Source: Roseateles oligotrophus (GTDB lineage Bacteria > Pseudomonadota > Gammaproteobacteria > Burkholderiales > Burkholderiaceae_C). From it: a DNA stretch of 64,000 nucleotides. Shown here piece after piece: positions 58,177-64,000 of this stretch; positions within the stretch are counted from its first letter, which is position 1, and every line of letters begins with the position of its first letter. The DNA lies in contig NZ_JAJIRN010000002.1 in the NCBI RefSeq assembly GCF_025717515.1, positions 1 to 64,000 on the forward strand, given 5' to 3'. Made by a program: the position numbers and the translations under genes. The notes below the pieces were generated by a model. It searched no databases, had not been told where the DNA came from, and saw nothing but the letters and a program-made list of their open reading frames with translations.

Positions 58177-59625
58177 TCAAGGCTTGCCGGCCGCCCTCAA
58201 CCACTCCACCGTCAAGCGGCCCAGCTCCGGGTTGTAGCGTTCCTGCAGCGCCGGCAGCATCCTGCCCGGCTCGGTCAAGGCCGCCGCCTCTTGATAAGAG
58301 CCGACCTTCATGAACGCATGCTCGGTACCCGGAACCAGCAGATAACTGCCCTGCCCCGGATGACTCTCATTGACCACGGCGGCGATGCTTCTCGCGTCGC
58401 GGTCATGAAGGGCTTGCAGATCGAACTCGCCATACATGGCCAAGACCTTGCCGCTGACCTGGCTCCAGGCCGCCGCCATAGACCGCTGATTCATCTGCTG
58501 CCAGAACTTGTAGTGGCGGCCATACATATAGTCGCCATCGCTGATGTCGCTGCTACCTGATTCAAGCAGCTGTCGCCAGCCCGGGTGCTGCGCCTTCAAC
58601 TGCTGCGGGCTCAGGCCCTGTTCCAGCCAGCCGTAATAGACAGGCAGCATTGCCCGCAGCTTGGCCTCGGCTTCGACATGGCTGCTGCCCGTGTAAGTCG
58701 ACTGAATGCGGGCATGGTCGATGAAGTACTCCAGCCAGGAGCGCATCACCACGCCATAGACCATGATGCCCTTGGGCTGATGCAGCTGAGCCAATAGCGG
58801 CGCCGTCACGCTGCCCATCGAATGGCCGAAGAGAAAGACCTGCGCAGGGTCAACAAAATCTTCTTTCAGCAGTTGGCGATAGACCTGCTGATGCAGCGCC
58901 AACTCCTCCTCGTAGTCGAGATCGCGGCAGTCCTTGCTGGCGCGGCTGTCACCGATATTCGGCCGCTCGACGCGAAACACCGCATAGCCGGCCCGCGTCC
59001 AGTCGTCGATCAAACGCTTGCCGGCTTGCGTCGAGTTGGGCGGGTACTCCTGCGAGTCGCAGCTATAGCCCTGCAGCCAAAAGATGGTCGGCAGCTTGCC
59101 CGACTTGTTGGCGCCGGACTTGGGGATATGGCTGATGGTGCGCAACTTGCCGAGCGACACCGGCGCCGCGCCGTAGCGGACCTGCGCGAACGCGGAAGTT
59201 TCCAGCGGCCGGCCCTGGGCCTGACCCTGCCGCGTCGAACGTTCGCCACCCACCGACAGCGTTAGCGCCTCCAGCGGCATGCCTTCTCGCAAGCTGCGGG
59301 TGAAGGCGGCCAGGTCCTCGAAGCGAGCAAACTTGTGCCCGTTCAGCGACAGCAACAAGTCCCCCGCCTTGAGCCCCATTTGATCGGCGCTGGAGCCGGC
59401 CACCACCAAGGTGATCAGCAGGCCATCACCAACGCTTACGCCAAGTGTCTTGGCCGTTAGGGCGTCCAGGGCCTTGGCGCCGACGCCCAGCACGCCCTTG
59501 CGGGACAGCTCGCCGGCCGCGCCGGTCTGCTCAAGGTCGGCGCTGCGCGCCGGTATGGCCGTGGCCAAGCAGGTCGCCACCAACACGGCGGCCAAACTCC
59601 CGAATGCGCTTCTTGTTTTCATCAT
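58177..59625 (-). CDS. PDZ-domain alpha/beta hydrolase, secreted
   Basis: A 482-residue protein starting MMKTRSAFGSLAAVL with signal peptide ending near ARS. Residues 30-135 carry a PDZ-like domain (GDGLLITLVVAGSSADQMGL, KAGDLLLSLNGHKF). The rest is an alpha/beta hydrolase with nucleophile VFLFGHSMGSVTAPLLAQL, and His in VPGTEHAFMKVG. The start at 59625 avoids the ATG/other upstream codons at 59649. The substrate is unknown. The gene follows the M13 peptidase by 17 bases, so they are probably cotranscribed. Confidence 0.85.
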   Translation of the reverse strand: MMKTRSAFGSLAAVLVATCLATAIPARSADLEQTGAAGELSRKGVLGVGAKALDALTAKTLGVSVGDGLLITLVVAGSSADQMGLKAGDLLLSLNGHKFARFEDLAAFTRSLREGMPLEALTLSVGGERSTRQGQAQGRPLETSAFAQVRYGAAPVSLGKLRTISHIPKSGANKSGKLPTIFWLQGYSCDSQEYPPNSTQAGKRLIDDWTRAGYAVFRVERPNIGDSRASKDCRDLDYEEELALHQQVYRQLLKEDFVDPAQVFLFGHSMGSVTAPLLAQLHQPKGIMVYGVVMRSWLEYFIDHARIQSTYTGSSHVEAEAKLRAMLPVYYGWLEQGLSPQQLKAQHPGWRQLLESGSSDISDGDYMYGRHYKFWQQMNQRSMAAAWSQVSGKVLAMYGEFDLQALHDRDARSIAAVVNESHPGQGSYLLVPGTEHAFMKVGSYQEAAALTEPGRMLPALQERYNPELGRLTVEWLRAAGKP

Positions 59626-59642
59626 CGCTCGCAAAAAAACTT

Positions 59643-61697
59643 CTACCAAATCCGGATTCGCTCGGCCTCGGGCTTGAACATCTTGTCGCCCGCTTTGGTC
59701 CCGAAGGCTTCATGAAAACCGTCGTGATTGATCGGCGTGCCGTTGGCGCGGAACTCGGCCGGCGAATGCGGGTCCGACAGCAGTTGCTGCAAGGTCTGCT
59801 CGTCCCGCGTCTTGCCGCGCCAGACCTGGGCAAAGCCGTAGAAGAAACGCTGCTCGCCGCTTTGGCCGCCGATCACCGGCGCCGGCTTGCCTTGCAGCGA
59901 ATGCCGATAGGCCTTGTAGGCAATTTGCAGGCCGGACAGGTCGGCAATGTTCTCGCCCAGCGTCAGCTTGCCGTTGATTTGCTGGCCGGCAATCGGCGAA
60001 TAGCCATCGAACTGCGCCGCCAGCTTGGCCGCAATCGCCTCGAAGGCCTTGCGGTCGGCCTCGCCCCACCAGTTGCGCAGCGCGCCGTCGCCGTCGAACT
60101 GGCTACCGCTGTCATCAAAACCATGGCTGATTTCATGCCCGATCACCGCGCCGATGCCGCCGTAATTGACCGCATCATCGGCATTGATATCGAAGAACGG
60201 CGGCTGCAGAATCGCCGCCGGAAAAGTGATCGCATTGAAGCTCGGGCTATAGGACGCATTGACCGTCTGCGGTGTCATGCCCCATTCGCTGCGGTCAACC
60301 GGCTTGCCGGCCTTGGCCACTTGGCGCTGCCAACGCCAAGCCGCCGCGCGCTCGGCATTGCCTAAAGCGTCGCCGGCAATCACCTTCAAGGCGCTGTAGT
60401 CACGCCACTGCTCGGGGTAGCCGATCTTGGGTGTGAACTTGGCCAACTTTTCCTGGGCGCTGGCCTTGGTGGCCGGGCTCATCCAGCTCAAGCCGTCGAT
60501 TGACTCGCGGTAGGCCAAGAGCAGGTTGGCGACCAGGGCCTGCATACCCGCCTTGTGCTCGGGCGAGAAATGCCGCGCCACATAAAGCTGACCCACACCC
60601 TCGCCGAGCGCGCCATTCAACTCGGCAATGCTGCGCTGCCAGCGCGGCATCTCGGCCGGCGTGCCGCTCAAGGCCAGGTCCCTGAAGGCGAAGCGGGCCT
60701 CGCGGAATTCCTTGGGCAATAAGACCGCCGCCGCGTCCAGGCTGCGCAGCTTGAAGTAGAGCTTCCAATCGGCCAGCGGCAACTCGGATAGAAGCTTGGC
60801 GGTGGCCGTGGCCGTGCTGGGTTGGCTAACAGACAAACTGGTCTGAGCCTCCAGACCAGCCGCCTGCATGAAAGCGGCCCAATCAAAACCGGCGGCCTGG
60901 GCCTGCAACTCGGCCACGCTCATGGGGTTGTAACGCTTAGCCGGATCGCGGTTTTGCACCCGGCTCCACTGCGCTTGCGCCAGCGCCTGCTCGATGGCCA
61001 GCACGCGCTGCGCCGCCGCCAAGGGTTCGGCTTCGCCGCTCAGCCGAGCCAGCGTGCTCAGGTATTGCTCATAGGCCGCGAAGGCCTTGGCCAGCCGGGG
61101 CTCTTGCTTGTTCAGGTAATAGTCACGGTCGGGCAGGCCCAAGCCGCCTTGGGACGCGCTAACCCTGTTGATGCTCGGTTCCTTATAGTCGGCCGACACG
61201 TTCAGATTGAAGGGCAAGGAGAGTTGCCCCTGCATGCTCCCTTGCCACTGCGCCAGCTGTTTGAGGTCTTTGACCGCATCCAGGCGGGTCAGCAAGGGCT
61301 GAATCGGCTTGAGGCCGGCGCGGTCAAGCGCGGCCGTATCCAGATGGCTGGCGTAGGTGTCGGCGATTTTTTGCTCCAGGCTGCCGATCACCGGCTTTCT
61401 CGCCAAGGGCTTACTCACCAATTCCTCGACGATGGCGCGCACGCGCTCGTCCGACAGATCACGTAACTGGTTAAAGCTGCCGTAGCGCGCCTTGTCGGCC
61501 GGCAGCTCATAGGTCGCCAGCCAATGACCATTGACCGCCCGGAACAAATCATCCTGCGGGCGCACGCCGGTGTCGAAGGCGCTGGCATCGAGGCCCGAGG
61601 TCAAGGGCACTGAGGTCGCCGCATGGGCCATCGAACTCAACAAGGCGGCTTGCAACAACAAGCGCGGCAAGAGTCGAAGTTTTGGAAATAGTTTCAT
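59643..61697 (-). CDS. M13-family zinc metallopeptidase (neprilysin/PepO type)
   Basis: A 684-residue periplasmic or exported endopeptidase. Signal peptide (LRLLPRLLLQAALLSSMAHA), then SFNQLRDL domain. The zinc site is AVIGHEISHGFDDSGSQFDG, and the third ligand Glu is in GENIADLSGLQIAYKAY. The substrate-binding motif is NASYSPSFNAI, a slight variant of the usual NAYYSP. Length is normal. Confidence 0.94.
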   Translation of the reverse strand: MKLFPKLRLLPRLLLQAALLSSMAHAATSVPLTSGLDASAFDTGVRPQDDLFRAVNGHWLATYELPADKARYGSFNQLRDLSDERVRAIVEELVSKPLARKPVIGSLEQKIADTYASHLDTAALDRAGLKPIQPLLTRLDAVKDLKQLAQWQGSMQGQLSLPFNLNVSADYKEPSINRVSASQGGLGLPDRDYYLNKQEPRLAKAFAAYEQYLSTLARLSGEAEPLAAAQRVLAIEQALAQAQWSRVQNRDPAKRYNPMSVAELQAQAAGFDWAAFMQAAGLEAQTSLSVSQPSTATATAKLLSELPLADWKLYFKLRSLDAAAVLLPKEFREARFAFRDLALSGTPAEMPRWQRSIAELNGALGEGVGQLYVARHFSPEHKAGMQALVANLLLAYRESIDGLSWMSPATKASAQEKLAKFTPKIGYPEQWRDYSALKVIAGDALGNAERAAAWRWQRQVAKAGKPVDRSEWGMTPQTVNASYSPSFNAITFPAAILQPPFFDINADDAVNYGGIGAVIGHEISHGFDDSGSQFDGDGALRNWWGEADRKAFEAIAAKLAAQFDGYSPIAGQQINGKLTLGENIADLSGLQIAYKAYRHSLQGKPAPVIGGQSGEQRFFYGFAQVWRGKTRDEQTLQQLLSDPHSPAEFRANGTPINHDGFHEAFGTKAGDKMFKPEAERIRIW

Positions 61698-61845
61698 CAG
61701 AGCAAGGCACGCATGGATTTGGATCACGCAAGGCTAGCGGCTGGAAGCCCTCGCGCCAAAAGTTTGTGAACGGGGTTTTCCCTGAGCGATAGCGCCAACT
61801 TCGAGCCGCTATGCTGCGACTCACTTTTACTCAAGCCGCCTCGCC

Positions 61846-62928
61846 TTGAATCACGCTGCCCGTCTTGAACGCTTCGCCAGCATCTCGGCCACACTCGCTT
61901 TGCTGAGCAATCAAGAGCTGACCCGCATGGCCGACGCGGCCGAGCCGCTGGGCTCGGGCATTGGCGGCAGCACGCTGACGCTGACCATTGACGGCCAAGA
62001 ATTGTTCGCCAAACGCGTGCGGCTGACCGACCTGGAGCGGCGCCCCGAGCATCTGCTATCGACGGCCAACCTGTTCGGCTTGCCGCCCCATTACCAACGC
62101 AATGTTGGCTCGGCCGGCTTCGGCGTCTGGCGAGAACTGGCCGCCCACGCGCTGGCCAATAGCTGGGTGCTGTCGCAGCAAGTCGACTGTTTTCCGCTGA
62201 TGTTGCACTGGCGGGTGCTGGACGGGGCGGCCTCCCCCCACGCCAAGCCGCCGCCGCCCGAATGGACCGATGTCAAACGCATGAGCGCCTACTGGGGCAA
62301 CTCGGCGGCCGTCGAGCAGCGCCTGACGGCGCTGGCAGGCGCCTCGGCCAGCGTGCTGATCGTGATGGAGCGGCTGCCCTGGACGCTTTCGGTCTGGCTG
62401 AACGAGCAGTTAGACGCCGGGCCCGAGGCCTTGGCTGCGGCCTGCAAAATGGTCGAAGACTGTTTGAACACAGACATTCCCAAGATCAATGCTTTGGGTC
62501 TGCTGCATGGCGACGCCCATCACGGCAATATGCTGACCGATGGACAGCGGCTCTATTACGCCGACCTCGGCCTGGCCAGCTCGACGCGCTTCGCGCTCGG
62601 CGCGGACGAGCGCCAATACCTCCATGACAACGCCAGCCTGGACCTCGCCTATGTGCGCGGCAAATGGGTGAACTGGCTGCTCAAGGCCTGGCTCCCCGGG
62701 CTCGCCGAAGCGCCGGCCCGGATGGCGCTGGTCAAGCGCATTGCGCGAGGCGAGGCCGCGCTGCAACTGCTGCCCGGGCTGCCGCCCAGCTTGGCCCTGT
62801 CGATGGAACGCTATGCCCCGATTGCCGCCCTCATCAATGACTTCTATATCGGCTTGCACGAGCACAGCCGAAGCAGCCCCTACCCGCGTGCGGCGGTCGA
62901 AGCGCTGCTGGCCACTCCAGGGAATTAG
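61846..62928 (+). CDS. Protein kinase-fold protein (aminoglycoside-phosphotransferase/kinase-like)
   Basis: A 360-residue cytosolic protein with TTG start (61846); ATG at 61927 is an alternative. A Gly-rich loop GSGIGGSTLTLTIDGQELFA with a Lys further on, then HGDAHHGNMLTDGQRLYYAD with the Brenner-type HGDxHxGN and the DLG metal site, show a kinase/APH fold. The middle has a Trp-rich part (MERLPWTLSVWLNEQL). Substrate is unknown; it could be a small-molecule or protein kinase. Its stop overlaps the convergent next gene. Confidence 0.75.
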   Translation: MNHAARLERFASISATLALLSNQELTRMADAAEPLGSGIGGSTLTLTIDGQELFAKRVRLTDLERRPEHLLSTANLFGLPPHYQRNVGSAGFGVWRELAAHALANSWVLSQQVDCFPLMLHWRVLDGAASPHAKPPPPEWTDVKRMSAYWGNSAAVEQRLTALAGASASVLIVMERLPWTLSVWLNEQLDAGPEALAAACKMVEDCLNTDIPKINALGLLHGDAHHGNMLTDGQRLYYADLGLASSTRFALGADERQYLHDNASLDLAYVRGKWVNWLLKAWLPGLAEAPARMALVKRIARGEAALQLLPGLPPSLALSMERYAPIAALINDFYIGLHEHSRSSPYPRAAVEALLATPGN

Positions 62929-63194
62929 GCCGCCAGCGATTTTGCGTAATCGGATTCGGCCGCAAACACCGCCACGCCAAGTTGGCGCAGGCGCTCACGC
63001 AGCGCGGGCATCTGTTTCGGATGCAGTTCCACGCCAATCGAGAACTCCAATTGCCGGCAGTCCCCCCGCACATGGACCGTGCCGTCCTGCTCGGCCACGA
63101 CCACGGCTCGCTCCAGTTTGGGCGCAAAGAAAAGCGTGCGCAAGGCCGCGCGCGAAACCGCAGCGCGGCTTCGCTCTTCATGCTGTTCTAGCAA
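62925..63194 (-). CDS. Small hypothetical protein
   Basis: An 89-residue frame with TTG start at 63194 placed seven bases after GAGGAGA. It reads LLEQHEERSRAAVSRAALR, TLFFAPKLERAVVVAEQDGT, VHVRGDCRQLEFSIGVELHP and ends with LGVAVFAAESDYAKSLAA. Cytosolic, no membrane segment, no family recognised. The frame continues upstream but without a better start. Confidence 0.5.
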   Translation of the reverse strand: MLEQHEERSRAAVSRAALRTLFFAPKLERAVVVAEQDGTVHVRGDCRQLEFSIGVELHPKQMPALRERLRQLGVAVFAAESDYAKSLAA

Positions 63195-63475
63195 TTGAAT
63201 GTCTCCTCGATTTTCTTCTTCGGGCCTCGACGCCCAATTTTTTGCTTGATTCCCTGCGGATTTAATTCTTCTTCGAAAGCACTGCTTGGGCTTGTAATTG
63301 CGACATCGACCGGCAGCGCACAGGATCAACCCTCGCTCGCAGCAAATACTCGGCCAATTCGTGAACTTTGCATGAACGACTGCGCCCCCGCTGTGGCTTG
63401 CTGCTGCTGACGCGGCATCTACACTCACCACAGAGACAAGCACAAATCCGTTTTACTGAATCAGGGAACAAACCC

Positions 63476-63916
63476 ATGCAACGCGAAAAAATTGCCAGCT
63501 TCCAGGTCCAAGGCCCAACATGCCGCACCACCAACGCCGCTGAATTCAACCCGCTGAGCGGCCGCATAGCACCGCTCTGGCAGGGTTTTGCGGCCAGCGG
63601 TCTGCTGACCGAAATGAGCCAGGTCTTCGGCGTCTACTTCGACTATGCCGACCGCCATTTGGCCGAGTATTCGGTGATGGCGGGCGTCAAGCTGAACGAT
63701 GGCGCGCCGGCCACCCAGCCAAGCGTCACCGTTCCTGCCGGCGAATACCTGGTGTTTGATTGCCAAGGCCCGATGCCGGCGGCCTTGATCGCGGGCTGGG
63801 GCCAGGTCTGGGCCTACTTTGCACAGGCCGACGCGCCGGTCCGCGCTTATGACCATGACTTTGAGCGTTACCTCGGCCTCGACCACGCGCAAATCTGCAT
63901 TGGCTTGAAGGCCTGA
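63476..63916 (+). CDS. GyrI-like/AraC effector-binding-domain protein
   Basis: A 146-residue GyrI-like small-molecule-binding domain protein (Bacterial transcription activator effector-binding fold). FQVQGPTCRTTNAAEFNPLS, VTVPAGEYLVFDCQGPMP and WGQVWAYFAQADAPVR match the family. It has no DNA-binding part. Start at 63476. Ligand unknown. Confidence 0.82.
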   Translation: MQREKIASFQVQGPTCRTTNAAEFNPLSGRIAPLWQGFAASGLLTEMSQVFGVYFDYADRHLAEYSVMAGVKLNDGAPATQPSVTVPAGEYLVFDCQGPMPAALIAGWGQVWAYFAQADAPVRAYDHDFERYLGLDHAQICIGLKA

Positions 63917-63920
63917 AAGC

Positions 63921-64000
63921 CTAAGCCGGCTGGTGGCAGCAGATGCAAATCTTGTTGCCGTCCAGGTCACGAAAATAGGCGCCGTAATAGTCGGGGTGGT
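63921..64000 (-). CDS. Glyoxalase/VOC-family protein (C-terminal end only)
   Basis: The last 26 codons of a minus-strand gene that continues past the window. They read HPDYYGAYFRDLDGNKI followed by CICCHQPA and stop, the usual VOC/bleomycin-resistance end. The nearby Cys cluster is unusual for the family. Confidence 0.75.
   Translation of the reverse strand, partial: HPDYYGAYFRDLDGNKICICCHQPA

Noticed and set aside
57950-58237. 95-codon plus-strand frame between the acyltransferase and the hydrolase
   Set aside because: It runs antisense into the hydrolase end, shows no family features and has no clear ribosome site.
63262-63410. Small minus-strand frame reading LAEYLLRARVDPVRCRSMSQ near 63300
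   Set aside because: No plausible start with a ribosome site; its only ATG is out of frame and it is overlapped by the GyrI-like gene frame.

Overview
The window is ordinary chromosome of a betaproteobacterium. Gene content and order point to Burkholderiales, probably the Roseateles/Paucibacter/Rubrivivax side. Supporting markers are a fused DUF3717-DUF1289 protein, an EarP gene next to an EF-P with Arg32, and the pcm-rhodanese-tolC and hupB-tRNA-ppiD neighbourhoods. This taxonomic call is inference. I see no phage, insertion sequence, CRISPR array, integrase or resistance cassette. The gene set reads as vertically inherited housekeeping genes with small accessory insertions.

Layout. 1-5.8 kb: a truncated livH, then a minus-strand ftsK-lolA-rarA operon whose translation start lies in a 58-bp tandem repeat, and a Crp-type regulator. 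6-9 kb: trxB, rpmB-rpmG and a fatty-acid desaturase. 9-13 kb: rRNA methyltransferase, DUF1653, purN, trpS and a DUF3717/DUF1289 protein. 13-16 kb: an envelope-stress-like two-component system with a Spy/CpxP-type periplasmic protein. 16-19.5 kb: divergent ettA and rhlE; rhlE has a leader with a strong terminator-like hairpin. 19.6-28.6 kb: a plus-strand run of tightly coupled genes (membrane-anchored parallel beta-helix protein, nucleotide-sugar-epimerase-like protein, beta-CASP RNase, MgtC/DUF4010 protein, mnmC), then a soluble histidine kinase. 28.6-34.6 kb: rpiA, a tiny membrane protein, a carotenoid oxygenase/DUF2141 pair, aroG, pyrD and a CYTH phosphatase. 34.7-38.2 kb: tRNA-His, ppiD, tRNA-Val, hupB, pgsA. 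38.2-42.8 kb: a TonB-like lipoprotein, uvrC, earP and efp. 42.9-48.8 kb: acetolactate synthase with divergent Lrp regulator, a Lys-rich secreted peptide, 2OG dioxygenase, yaaA, and an EamA exporter with a second divergent Lrp regulator. 48.8-56.2 kb: a minus-strand tetR-MFP-RND-pcm-rhodanese-tolC cluster, an apparently complete tripartite efflux system. 56.4-64 kb: a wax-ester synthase/DGAT-like acyltransferase, a PDZ-alpha/beta hydrolase plus M13 metallopeptidase pair, a kinase-fold protein, small proteins and a truncated VOC protein.

How the parts work together. EarP is expected to rhamnosylate EF-P at Arg32, and both genes are adjacent. TetR, with a palindrome over its own start, should control the efflux operon, and the TolC-family gene lies about 1 kb beyond the pump gene. 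The Spy-like protein probably reports envelope stress to the adjacent kinase/regulator pair. The most interesting non-coding signals are the 58-bp repeat over the ftsK start, the rhlE leader hairpin whose loop is complementary to a segment further downstream, and a short upstream ORF whose stop overlaps the efp start codon. I found no clearly new multi-gene system.
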